A stretch of 56,355 bases of DNA from DATDCV01 sp036524155 (GTDB lineage Bacteria; Verrucomicrobiota; Verrucomicrobiia; Limisphaerales; UBA8199), in NCBI GenBank assembly GCA_036524155.1, contig DATDCV010000518.1:1-56355 (forward strand), written 5' to 3'. Both the position numbers and the translations under genes were made by a program. Every line of letters begins with the position of its first letter. Position 1 is the stretch's first letter. Positions 36,707 to 45,125 of this stretch are shown here, piece by piece. Below the pieces are notes generated by a model. It saw nothing but the letters and a program-made list of their open reading frames with translations. It made no database searches and had not been told where the DNA came from.

Positions 36707-38221
36707 TCACGGCGACTGTACTTCGATCTCGACGAGGCGGTAATAGCCATCGGGACCGCGGAGTGCCTCTTTAAGGCCAATCTCGATGGTGCGCTCCGGC
36801 GAAACGGTGTCGTCTAATAAGGCGACCGAAAACGCATAGCGCCCGGGCGCCGTGCCTTTAGGGATGTTCACGCTGTAGCATGCGTCGTACTCCGCACCGG
36901 GCATCCAGGCAAGATTACGGGATTCTCCGAGCGGCAGGATTATTGCGCGTCCATTAGTGTTCAGCTTTGCGCGGAGGGCGAAGGGCCGATAGGCGGGCGC
37001 GGTGCCCTTGTTCTCCCATTTGATGCGAATGGTATTCTTGCTGCCCGCGACAAGGCTCGGTGGCATCGACACGGAGTTCGGGAAGTACCAGTAGCCAAGC
37101 TTGTTCGCGAGTTCCTTCGCGAGAGCAGGATGATCGCTTAACCACTTCCGAGCGTCGCCGTGGTATCCGAGATAAGTGGCATGCGTTAATCCGATCGCGC
37201 CGCGAAGATCGTCATAAGCGCGGATGCCTCCCGAGGGCGTCGGCTTGTACGCACCGTCTCGAAGCGCCTCGTGATAATGTGATGTTTCCAGCACCGTCGG
37301 GTACTTGCGCCAGGCGCTCTCGAACAATTCCGGCCGGGCGACATTGAACCGTTCAGGCCAGTTGTGCAAACCCGGCCAGGTCAGGATCGAATCGTCGCGC
37401 CACGAGATCCCTCGCGCCGCGGCGTACTCTTTGAGTTCCTTTTCCTTAGCCAGCGTTCGGCTGTGAACGTGAACCGCATCGTCGGAAAGGACCAGCACGG
37501 ACCGACGGAAATGGGCCCGGTAGATATCGATATGCTTCTTCACCGCCTCCATTGGAATGACCTTGTCGAGCATTGGATGGTTGTGACCCTCGCCCCAGGT
37601 GCCCAGGCCGATGTCGACATATCTCAGCCACGGCTGGCCATCGTAGCGCCTGGCCAGCTTGCTGACGAAGCGATCGAGCTTCGACAGGTATATCAGATCG
37701 CCGTAGTCCGGAACCCAAACCTCCTGCCGATAGGCTTTGTACATGGCCCCTTTCGCCCCGGCGGCGACCACCCACTCCGGCGTCGCCTGCGCCTCGCCCG
37801 TCTCGCAGGTGCTGATCCGCAGCGAAATGCCATAACCCTTCGGGGTCCAATGGTCCTTCACATCGTCGATCCAGGACCAGTCATAGTGGCCTTCCTCCGG
37901 CTCGAAATGGGCCCAGGAGAGGCGAATGTAGAGATGATCCATCCCTGGAAACTGATCGAGGTCGGCATCGGAGCTCAGCCGGTAATTGCGCGTGCCGTTG
38001 TCATAATAATGGTGATACCAGCCCTTATACGGATTGCGCAGGACGCGTTCGGTATCCCACAACGGGCGAAGATCCGTTACCTTGGTTGGCTGCGCGACCG
38101 AGGCCATGACGGCTGGCATCGACCGGGCAGAACCTTTGCAGCCTGCCATCCAGCAACTGGCTACACCGATCACCAGGACAGGAACCAAAGAGCGCGGCGC
38201 GAAGGCGCACATGAAATACAT
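36707..38221 (-). CDS. DUF4832 glycosidase-like lipoprotein
   Basis: 504 residues from the ATG at 38221; the frame is open to 38368, but this start puts a lipoprotein-like signal first (LVPVLVIGVASCWMAGC, Cys as anchor). The body has the DUF4832 pattern: RNPYKGWYHHYYDNG, MDHLYIRLSWAHFEPEEGHY (GH42-like), GISLRISTCETGEAQ, RYVDIGLGTWGEGHNHP and VLSDDAVH, then a C-terminal beta sandwich (IRIKWENKGTAPAYRPFALR, AFSVALLDD). The family is a TIM barrel plus Ig-like fold with no proven enzymatic activity that I know of. A paralogue lies at 50259-51656. The 370 bp between its start and the next plus-strand gene hold no convincing gene, only a divergent promoter region. Confidence 0.78.
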   Translation of the reverse strand: MYFMCAFAPRSLVPVLVIGVASCWMAGCKGSARSMPAVMASVAQPTKVTDLRPLWDTERVLRNPYKGWYHHYYDNGTRNYRLSSDADLDQFPGMDHLYIRLSWAHFEPEEGHYDWSWIDDVKDHWTPKGYGISLRISTCETGEAQATPEWVVAAGAKGAMYKAYRQEVWVPDYGDLIYLSKLDRFVSKLARRYDGQPWLRYVDIGLGTWGEGHNHPMLDKVIPMEAVKKHIDIYRAHFRRSVLVLSDDAVHVHSRTLAKEKELKEYAAARGISWRDDSILTWPGLHNWPERFNVARPELFESAWRKYPTVLETSHYHEALRDGAYKPTPSGGIRAYDDLRGAIGLTHATYLGYHGDARKWLSDHPALAKELANKLGYWYFPNSVSMPPSLVAGSKNTIRIKWENKGTAPAYRPFALRAKLNTNGRAIILPLGESRNLAWMPGAEYDACYSVNIPKGTAPGRYAFSVALLDDTVSPERTIEIGLKEALRGPDGYYRLVEIEVQSP

Positions 38222-38590
38222 TCTTCTGCGCTTCAGATCTGAAACCCTAAGGATCGTCCTGGCGGGCACCGGAAAACGAACCTTCTTCATCTGCTCAGCG
38301 GGAAGACGATGTTCCACGTCCGGGTTGCGTCTTTGAGATCGTCGCCAGGTCCTTCTGCCGTGGCGCAAAACAAGTGCGTGGGGATGCCGTTTTCGTGTTC
38401 ATATCAATGCGAACCGATTGCTGGCTCGATTGAAGCAGAGGCCGCGGCTCCTGGCGACTGTTTTGGGGCATTGGCCCGCTCCGCTTCTGCAACCAGACCC
38501 TCTCCTCAGTTTTTGGCTCACGAGAGAACTTGAAATGCACCGAGCACGCGGATAAGGATTGCGAACCAGTTGGGCAGTCTGGCTGGAATT

Positions 38591-40636
38591 ATGATGAGCC
38601 TCTTTCGCACCCTAACGTTCGTATCCGTTCTGTCGGTCATTTGTCGTGCCCTGTTGGCGAGCGGCGCGGACCCGATGCCGGAGGAGACGAGGGTGTCGCT
38701 GGACGGGACCTGGCGCATCCAGCCCGCCGACGGCGAGGAGCGCGAAATCGCTGTGCCCGGGTTTTGGGAGCGTTCGCGCGGCCTCGCCAACGCTCACGAG
38801 GCAACCTACCGCCGCGAGTTTGAGGTGCCCGAATCCTTCGCCGGGCGGCAGGTGCTCCTGAGATTTGATGCGGTCGGAGACGCCGCCGAGGTGTCCGTCA
38901 ACGGCCAGCATGCGGGCGGCCTTGTGGGCGCGTGCCTGCCGTTCGAAATGGACATCACCGGCCTGGTCAGCGCGCCCTCAACCAGCAACCGGCTTGCGGT
39001 TTTTGTGCGGGACGACACTCACTTCAGCGTGCTCCGGGAGGGCCGCGACCGCCGTAATCGCAAGTCCTGGATACCGCGAGGCATGGGCGCCAACAATCGC
39101 AAGGGCCTGTACCAGGCAGTATCCTTGCTGGCGCGCCCGGTGGTAAACGTAGCCGACGCCCGCATATGCACATCGGTCCGGCAACAGGAGCTGAGCGTCG
39201 CCTACGAGCTGTTCAATAGCCGCAAGGAGACCATTCGCGCCAAGCTTTCTTCGCAAGTCCTCGCTCCTGATGGCGCAGTCGTCTTCGCTTTACCGTCGAC
39301 CAATTTTGATCTACCCGGGTTTGTCACTACCACGGTGACGCTCACGGCTCCTTTCAAAGACGTCGAGCTTTGGCAGCCGGACCATCCGACGCTTTACACT
39401 CTTCAGGCTGTGCTGACGGAAAGCTCGAGCGGGGCGTCGTTGCATCGGAAATCCACCCGCTTCGGTTTCCGGGAAACCTGGTTCGAGGGCATCCACTATT
39501 ACCTCAACGGCATCCGGTGCAACCTCCGCGGTGAAAGCCCGGCCTACGGCGAAAAAGTCGACCTTTTCGCCACGCGCGAAACGGCGACGGAGATGATCCG
39601 CCGCTACCAGGCGGCCAACTGCAACGTGTTGCGGTTCCACTCGATGCCGGCGCCGCCACATGTTCTGGATGTCTGCGATGAGTTGGGCATGCTGGTAATT
39701 GACGAGAGCGCCATCTACGCGAGTTGGCAGATGCTCATGCCGGAACACCCTGACTGGATGGCCCAATGTCGCGAACACCTCACGCGCTGGGTGCGCCGGG
39801 ACCGCAATCATCCCTCCGTAATCCTGTGGTCCGCGGAAAATGAGGGCCTGAACGTGAGTGCGCTCACACCGGCGATGCTCGGGGAGTTCCGCCGGATAAT
39901 TGACGGCGCGGACGGCAGCCGGCCAGTCATCTTCGACGGTGACGGGACCGCATTCGGTGCCTCCCCAGCCAGTGTGAAGCATTACGTCAAGACGCTTGAA
40001 GATCTGCAGGACCGCGGTGGCCGCTCCTCGGGTTACGCCAAGGATTTGCGTAACGACATATACTGGGCCACGGCTTATCGCCAGGACGTGCCGCTTGGCT
40101 GCGGCGAGTTTTTGTTCCCTTACGAACCCGGCCTGCGCGAGCACGAGCGCGAGGTCATTTACTGCATGGGCCTCCAGGCGCGCGGCTACCGGCTGGCTGA
40201 CTGGTTCGATATCCGGCCCTACAACCCATCCTACTCGGGCTTCCTGCGCAAAGAAGGGGTTCGCCCGGATTGCCGGGAAGCTTATGAAATCGTGGTGAAG
40301 TCGTTCGCTCCCGTCGCCGTGTTCGATAAGGACTATGATGCGTTAGGGCCCTTTCCGAGGCCGCCGAAACTGAAGGCAGGAGTGCCGGTCAAGCGCACGC
40401 TGATCGTCTACAACGACGCTTTCTCCGATGAAACCGTGGAGCTGCGCTGGCGGGCCATTCTTGAGGAAAAGCCCATCGCCAGCGAGAAGCGCAGCATGAA
40501 TATTCCGCTGGGCGGACATGTAGCCGTGGATATAACCTTCACGCCACTGACAGTGGGCGAGCTTCGCCTCGAGTTGGTTTCGTCCAAACGCGGGAAGGAG
40601 CAATTCCAGGACAATCGGTCTTTCACCGTGGAATGA
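38591..40636 (+). CDS. Exported glycoside hydrolase family 2 protein
   Basis: 681 residues from the ATG at 38591, followed by a signal peptide (LFRTLTFVSVLSVICRALLA). Domain order: jelly roll (VSLDGTWRIQPADG, RQVLLRFDAVGDAAEVSVNG), Ig-like domain (ELWQPDHPTLYTLQAVL), TIM barrel. The barrel shows RRYQAANCNVLRFHSMPAPP, the GH2 line NHPSVILWSAENEG with the acid/base Glu after Asn, and PLGCGEFLFPYEPG, where the Glu is the candidate nucleophile. Length and layout fit beta-galactosidase/beta-glucuronidase-type GH2, shorter than the 994-residue GH2 at 10626-13610 and on a different branch. It heads a plus-strand group with the beta-helix gene 12 bp downstream. Confidence 0.88.
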   Translation: MMSLFRTLTFVSVLSVICRALLASGADPMPEETRVSLDGTWRIQPADGEEREIAVPGFWERSRGLANAHEATYRREFEVPESFAGRQVLLRFDAVGDAAEVSVNGQHAGGLVGACLPFEMDITGLVSAPSTSNRLAVFVRDDTHFSVLREGRDRRNRKSWIPRGMGANNRKGLYQAVSLLARPVVNVADARICTSVRQQELSVAYELFNSRKETIRAKLSSQVLAPDGAVVFALPSTNFDLPGFVTTTVTLTAPFKDVELWQPDHPTLYTLQAVLTESSSGASLHRKSTRFGFRETWFEGIHYYLNGIRCNLRGESPAYGEKVDLFATRETATEMIRRYQAANCNVLRFHSMPAPPHVLDVCDELGMLVIDESAIYASWQMLMPEHPDWMAQCREHLTRWVRRDRNHPSVILWSAENEGLNVSALTPAMLGEFRRIIDGADGSRPVIFDGDGTAFGASPASVKHYVKTLEDLQDRGGRSSGYAKDLRNDIYWATAYRQDVPLGCGEFLFPYEPGLREHEREVIYCMGLQARGYRLADWFDIRPYNPSYSGFLRKEGVRPDCREAYEIVVKSFAPVAVFDKDYDALGPFPRPPKLKAGVPVKRTLIVYNDAFSDETVELRWRAILEEKPIASEKRSMNIPLGGHVAVDITFTPLTVGELRLELVSSKRGKEQFQDNRSFTVE

Positions 40637-40648
40637 CGAAATGAGCCT

Positions 40649-41839
40649 ATGAAATCTCGCACCTTCGGAATCACCCGCCCGCTTCTTTTCGTTCTGGGCC
40701 TCGCCAATTCTCCGCGAGTGTTTTTCACAATGAACATCAGAAGCAGGCGATTCCGATTGCTGTTGGCGTTGTCTTGCCTCGTCCTTGAGGATGGTTTCCT
40801 GCCCGATATTGTTCATGCCGAAACCCGAACGGCCGCAGCTTTGACGCCGGAGGCGGTCTGGGAGGCAATTGACGCGGCTAAGGACGGGGACACCGTCCAA
40901 CTCCCCGTGGGCACGGCAAACTGGTCAAAGGGATGGAACACCGGACGTGGGGCCAAGATGAAGGCCATCACCATTCAGGGCGCCGGAATGGATAAGACGA
41001 TCATCTGTGATCATCGCGGCCAAAAGGGCGGCGGTGTGCCTTTCGAGTTGCAGGGCGTCGAGGGGAAGCCGTTCCGGATTACCGGCATTACCTTCGACGG
41101 AGCAGGTTGGCCCGACGCCGGCTTGTGGGGCGGCTTCATTTCGATCAGCGGCACGTGCAAGAACTTCCGCATCGACCACTGCAAGTTCAAGAATGCCTGC
41201 GTGATGATGCCCATCAACGCCAGTGGCAGTCACGACGAGACCTATGGGCTGATCGACCACTGCAATTTTGACGACAATATATTTTCGGCGATCGGCCTGA
41301 AACAAGGTGAGCCGCAGGGGTTCATTTTCATCAATGCCGGGATCGGTATTGTTTTCAACAACACAGTCACGGGCACGACTTACAACACCCGCACGATCCA
41401 ACTCACGCACGAAAGGTCGTTTTGCGACCGGGGCGGTTTTGGGGTGTGTGACGGGACAAGCCCTGTCGACGGCAATCAGATACCCGCGGGCCAGAAAGGG
41501 GCAGGCTATCCAGCCATGGGCCAACCAGGGCGGGGAACGGACGCTGACGGAGATGGTGTTTTCGAACCATCCCCCTGCTACGCCTGGAACAACACGCTCA
41601 ATGGAGTGAAGCTTAACATGGCACTCCGGCGTTGGGGGTCTAAAGAGACGGAGTTACAGGCCGAGCACGTCAAGGAAGGGCGGGATTTTTTCAACCAGGA
41701 ATCGCCGGCTGGATATTACAAGCCGTACGTCTATCCTCATACGCTGCAGGAGGGCTGGGAGGCGCTCATGAAATCCATCGCGACTTCCGCCGTCAGCACC
41801 GGCGGTTCCATGAAGCCGTCTGCTGCGACCAAGCCATGA
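40649..41839 (+). CDS. Exported right-handed beta-helix protein (polysaccharide-lyase-like)
   Basis: 396 residues from the ATG at 40649; the ATG at 40730 gives a cleaner single signal peptide (MNIRSRRFRLLLALSCL) and may be the true start, since neither has a clear ribosome site. The mature part starts LTPEAVWEAIDAAKDGDTVQ and continues as beta-helix coils: MKAITIQGAGMDKTIICD, ITGITFDGAGWPDAG, NFRIDHCKFKNACVMM, YGLIDHCNFDDNIFSAIG and GIVFNNTVTGTT. The C-terminal region (AEHVKEGRDFF, YKPYVYPHTLQEGW) is typical of a beta-helix group common in Verrucomicrobiota and Planctomycetota. Likely a lyase or glycanase on an extracellular polymer; catalytic residues unknown. Confidence 0.78.
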   Translation: MKSRTFGITRPLLFVLGLANSPRVFFTMNIRSRRFRLLLALSCLVLEDGFLPDIVHAETRTAAALTPEAVWEAIDAAKDGDTVQLPVGTANWSKGWNTGRGAKMKAITIQGAGMDKTIICDHRGQKGGGVPFELQGVEGKPFRITGITFDGAGWPDAGLWGGFISISGTCKNFRIDHCKFKNACVMMPINASGSHDETYGLIDHCNFDDNIFSAIGLKQGEPQGFIFINAGIGIVFNNTVTGTTYNTRTIQLTHERSFCDRGGFGVCDGTSPVDGNQIPAGQKGAGYPAMGQPGRGTDADGDGVFEPSPCYAWNNTLNGVKLNMALRRWGSKETELQAEHVKEGRDFFNQESPAGYYKPYVYPHTLQEGWEALMKSIATSAVSTGGSMKPSAATKP

Positions 41840-41941
41840 AATGCTTCGAGTATTTCGGTTCAGCCGGACTGGCGGGACTGCCGCTTTCCTTTTTGATCCC
41901 GCGCTCGGCTGGGTTTAGTATCAACAACAAGAACCGACCTT

Positions 41942-42814
41942 ATGAATAGAAGATCCTTCCTGAGTAAAGTGATTTCCGGTCTCGCCGCTTCCGGAATTCT
42001 CACACAGATGCGCGGTTGGGCCCAGGCCACTGCGAATGCCAACGGCCTCAACATGCCCATTGGCTTCCAGTCCTACGTCTTCCGGGAGGAGATCTCCCAG
42101 AAACCCCAGGAGACCATGCGCCGATTGGCCAGCTACGGTTACACGACCGTGGAATGGTGCAGCCCCAAAGGATACCGGGGACCTTTCAAGCCGCTGGTCA
42201 AATACTCCGGCAAGGAACTCAAGAAGATCACCAACGATTCAGGCCTGGAAACCGGCAGTTGCCACTTCACCTGGAACGAGATCATGGATGACAACAGCCT
42301 CGCTGAGCGCATCGAGTTTGCCAGCCAGTTGGGGTTAAAACACATGGTCTGTTCCGGTGGACTCATCGCCAAGACCACCGATGAGGTCAAGAAACGCTGC
42401 CAGCAGATGAACCATTTTGGAGAGATGGTGAAGAAAGGCGGCATGGTGGCCGGATACCACAACCACAATGGAGAATTCGACGAGAAGTTGGATGCCCGCC
42501 CGCAATACGATTTGATGCTCGAACATCTCGACCCCTCACTGGTGAAGATGCAGTTTCAGGTCGCTGCGATCACCTCGGGTTACAAGGCCCAGGACTATTT
42601 CCGCAAGTTCCCCGGTCGTTTCATCTCGGCCCACCTCCAAGACTATGCCCCGGATGACCATAAGAAGGAGGTGGTCATGGGTGGAGGCATCGTCGACTGG
42701 AAGGATTTCTTTGCCGCCGCGAAAGTGGGCGGATTGAAATACATCTTCGTGGAGATGGAATCCAACCCCGCCATCATGGAGGGTTGCGCAAAGTTTTTGA
42801 AGAGCCTGGGTTAA
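41942..42814 (+). CDS. Tat-exported sugar isomerase/epimerase-like TIM-barrel protein
   Basis: 290 residues beginning with a twin-arginine signal (MNRRSFLSKVISGLAASG). It belongs to the AP-endonuclease-2/xylose-isomerase-like TIM-barrel family: GFQSYVFREEISQKPQETM, YGYTTVEWCSP, GSCHFTWNEI, VAGYHNHNGEF, GRFISAHLQDY and YIFVEMES. In isomerases of this fold Glu, Asp, His and Glu bind the metal. The Glu in VEW, the His pair in YHNHN and the Glu in VEM are present, but the usual Asp (MQLDV in relatives) is Gln here (MQFQV), so metal binding may be altered. It lies 102 bp after the beta-helix gene and may be in the same unit. Substrate unknown. Confidence 0.8.
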   Translation: MNRRSFLSKVISGLAASGILTQMRGWAQATANANGLNMPIGFQSYVFREEISQKPQETMRRLASYGYTTVEWCSPKGYRGPFKPLVKYSGKELKKITNDSGLETGSCHFTWNEIMDDNSLAERIEFASQLGLKHMVCSGGLIAKTTDEVKKRCQQMNHFGEMVKKGGMVAGYHNHNGEFDEKLDARPQYDLMLEHLDPSLVKMQFQVAAITSGYKAQDYFRKFPGRFISAHLQDYAPDDHKKEVVMGGGIVDWKDFFAAAKVGGLKYIFVEMESNPAIMEGCAKFLKSLG

Positions 42815-42881
42815 TAGAACGAAGCGGGGGCAGAACGCCTCATTCTGTAATTAATGCCCGGCCTGGCTGCGACGGGGGAGG

Positions 42882-43928
42882 TTACTTCCTTGGTATGAGC
42901 GCGTCCCGGATTGGTTCCACCCATTTCTGCTTCGCCAGGTCAAACACGGCGAAGTTATCTGCAAACTGCCAAACCGCCCAACTCCATCCCTGCTTTTCGA
43001 ACTGCCGGGCCACAAAGGTCGTCCAGGCCACTCGGGAGCGCATGTCGGCCTTCTCGAAGGTGCCAAACTCGCCAATGTAAATCGGTCTCTGGTGTTGCTT
43101 GGACCAGGCGCTCACTTTTGCCAACTCCTGCTCCACGGCTTTCACTTCCCCTTCGGACCCGCTCCAACTCACCCCCACCTTGTCCTTTTGGCCTGTCCAA
43201 GGTGTTCCCTGATGGGTGAAGGGAAAGGGATTGTAGTAATGCACGGTGGCGATGAGATTTCTATCTTCGGCCGGAAACTTGAGATGGTCGAGTTCACCCA
43301 CTCCGTTCCATTGGGCGGGGCCAATGATGACGGTTCGATCAGGATTCGATTGCCTGATGATCGCCAGCGCATCCCGCCAGTACTCCTCCCAGGACTCGTG
43401 TGTAAACTTGGGCGCCGGCTCGTTCAGAACCTCAAACAAGACCGTGCTTGGGCGGTTCTTGCAGTGCTCGGCGATGGCCTTCCAGGCGGCTAGGAAATCC
43501 TTCCGCTTGCCCTCAGGATCCGGGGAGATCGCCAGGTCATCATGGAAATCGAGGATTACCATCAACTGGTTGGAAAGAGCATGGTCTACTGCCCAATCCA
43601 TCGTCTTGAAGAATTCCTCACGCAACTTGCCACTGGAATCTGGTTTGCCATCGCGCAAGGGGTGGAGATTTATCCGGACATGGTCGAATCCGGCTTCCCG
43701 AATCAGTCTGAAATCGTTTGCCTCGAACCGGCTTCGGGCGGGATTATCCCAGATAACATCCCACCCCAGAAGATTCACGCCTCGCCCCAGCCGATTGTTC
43801 TGCTGAAAGGCATCCGCGGCTTTCAAGGAAGACAGGTTCGACAATGCGAGGAGAACCGCTGGAAGGACCAGCGTCATTGCCCGCAGACTTACCCATTTAA
43901 CGATTCGTCGTCGAGTGGTGACATGCAC
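42882..43928 (-). CDS. Exported GH5 family glycoside hydrolase (cellulase-type)
   Basis: 348 residues from a GTG at 43928; the frame is open to 43964, and an ATG at 43877 is also possible. The signal segment is MTLVLPAVLLALSNLSSL. The GH5 plan is complete: LGRGVNLLGWDVIW, REAGFDHVRINLHPLRDG, NQLMVILDFHDD, TVLFEVLNEPAPKFTHESW with the acid/base Glu after Asn, TVHYYNPFPFTHQG, RPIYIGEFGTFEKADM with the nucleophile Glu, and the C-terminal WSWAVWQFADNFAVFD. Probably hydrolyses beta-1,4-linked glucan or mannan oligosaccharides in the periplasm. It converges with the isomerase-like gene 67 bp away. Confidence 0.9.
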   Translation of the reverse strand: MHVTTRRRIVKWVSLRAMTLVLPAVLLALSNLSSLKAADAFQQNNRLGRGVNLLGWDVIWDNPARSRFEANDFRLIREAGFDHVRINLHPLRDGKPDSSGKLREEFFKTMDWAVDHALSNQLMVILDFHDDLAISPDPEGKRKDFLAAWKAIAEHCKNRPSTVLFEVLNEPAPKFTHESWEEYWRDALAIIRQSNPDRTVIIGPAQWNGVGELDHLKFPAEDRNLIATVHYYNPFPFTHQGTPWTGQKDKVGVSWSGSEGEVKAVEQELAKVSAWSKQHQRPIYIGEFGTFEKADMRSRVAWTTFVARQFEKQGWSWAVWQFADNFAVFDLAKQKWVEPIRDALIPRK

Positions 43929-44040
43929 AGCTTTTAGCTGACCGGAACGGCACCGGAAAAACAAGAAAAACTCCAGCAGGTGTGCCTTCAGACAGCGAAA
44001 AATTGAAACTTCGCGTTACGTTGGGCGCCACTCCCCTTGC

Positions 44041-44223
44041 TTGACCGACCTGATGCTCGGCTTTGTGATTGGGATCCGGTATTCGATTGTCCAGGCCAAT
44101 AGAGAAATCCCTCCCCATCTAACCACGTCAGTTCTTCTGCAGGTGACGGTGCCATTTCTTATAGGGACGGTGATCTGGTTGGTCGTCCTTTTGCGGCATT
44201 TCCGAAAACGACCGTCGCGTTGA
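44041..44223 (+). CDS. Possible small membrane protein or remnant
   Basis: A 60-codon open frame starting at TTG in the 450-bp gap between two minus-strand genes. It contains a good hydrophobic helix (LLQVTVPFLIGTVIWLVVLL) followed by a basic tail (RHFRKRPSR), the usual sign of an inner-membrane protein with a cytosolic C-terminus, and a weaker first helix (LMLGFVIGIRYSIV). There is no clear ribosome site and no ATG in a good place, so it may be the tail of a lost membrane-protein gene rather than a working gene. The rest of the gap shows nothing else. Confidence 0.25.
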   Translation: MTDLMLGFVIGIRYSIVQANREIPPHLTTSVLLQVTVPFLIGTVIWLVVLLRHFRKRPSR

Positions 44224-44413
44224 AACGCTCCGTGGGATTTATGGCCAGTCAGTGAGCCGAATTATCTCGGTCACGGCGCGCTTGAGCCGGCCACCAATCT
44301 TTTGCGGGCTTCTCGAATGGAAATCCCTTCTCCAAACCGCCGAGCCACCCCCACCCGCATTACACGTCGGCGGCATGGTCCATTTCGTGCTGCAACATAG
44401 GCCAATGAGCTTT

Positions 44414-45067
44414 TCAGCGCCTGGTCCCTTGCTCCAGATCGTTATCCCAGCCCTCCCAATCCGTTTTCACAAAGCCGGGTGTGAAGTTCCGAATGCTCCG
44501 CTCGTAAGCCCAGGAAATTATGGCCGGGTCTTTGGCCGCATCCGTGCAAAGGTGCTTGGGGTTCGGTAGTATCCCAACTCTGCCCAAATCCAGACGATCT
44601 GCATCCCAACAGGTTTGGATAGTGATATCAGCAGCCGTCTTTCCTGCGGTGTGATCGGCGCATGCAATCCTCAGCAACTCGAAATCCTCATTCGCGATCT
44701 GGAAATGCGTGCCTCTGAGCTGTGCTGCAAGATCGGCTCCTCGCCTGCCATGGTCCGGGTCATGGTCGTCGTTGAGGCGTCGGGAATCGTGAAACACGGC
44801 GAATAGCCTCACCACTTCGATTCCTGCGCCCGTCACAGAACTGAGCCGTAATCCGTTTTCGAGCACCCTGGCCCAGTGGGTAACACCGTGAATGCCCCGC
44901 CAATGAAGCGAGTATCGGCTGCGGATTGCGTTTATCAATTCGGCTCTGAGCACGGCAAAGGAGGATACGGTCAACACCTTGGAGCACAAGCCACAGCAAA
45001 CCACAGGAAGCAAATATGGACACAATAGGGCAATCGCTATGCGGTCACGGCATCCCACAACTGCCAT
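44414..45067 (-). CDS. HD-domain hydrolase
   Basis: Up to 217 residues; the first ~30 are unlike the rest, and a GTG near 44977 may be the real start. The HD superfamily signature is clear: HGVTHWARVLENGLRLS, then RLFAVFHDSRRLNDDHDPDH with the His-Asp pair, CADHTAGKTAADITIQTC, and CWDADRLDLGRVGI with the closing Asp. Homologues are small cytosolic metal-dependent phosphohydrolases, often with unknown substrates. There is no export signal, so it differs from its glycan-enzyme neighbours. It lies 58 bp before the stop-proximal end of the GH36 gene on the same strand. Confidence 0.75.
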   Translation of the reverse strand: MAVVGCRDRIAIALLCPYLLPVVCCGLCSKVLTVSSFAVLRAELINAIRSRYSLHWRGIHGVTHWARVLENGLRLSSVTGAGIEVVRLFAVFHDSRRLNDDHDPDHGRRGADLAAQLRGTHFQIANEDFELLRIACADHTAGKTAADITIQTCWDADRLDLGRVGILPNPKHLCTDAAKDPAIISWAYERSIRNFTPGFVKTDWEGWDNDLEQGTRR

Positions 45068-45125
45068 TTGCCCTTCGTTGAAAATGCCGGCATACTTTTC
45101 TGCGCTTTTTGGGGATTCTGAGGCT

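Noticed and set aside
38222..38590. Small open frames on both strands in the gap before the second GH2 gene
   Set aside because: No signal peptide, motif or ribosome site; composition like noncoding sequence between divergent genes.
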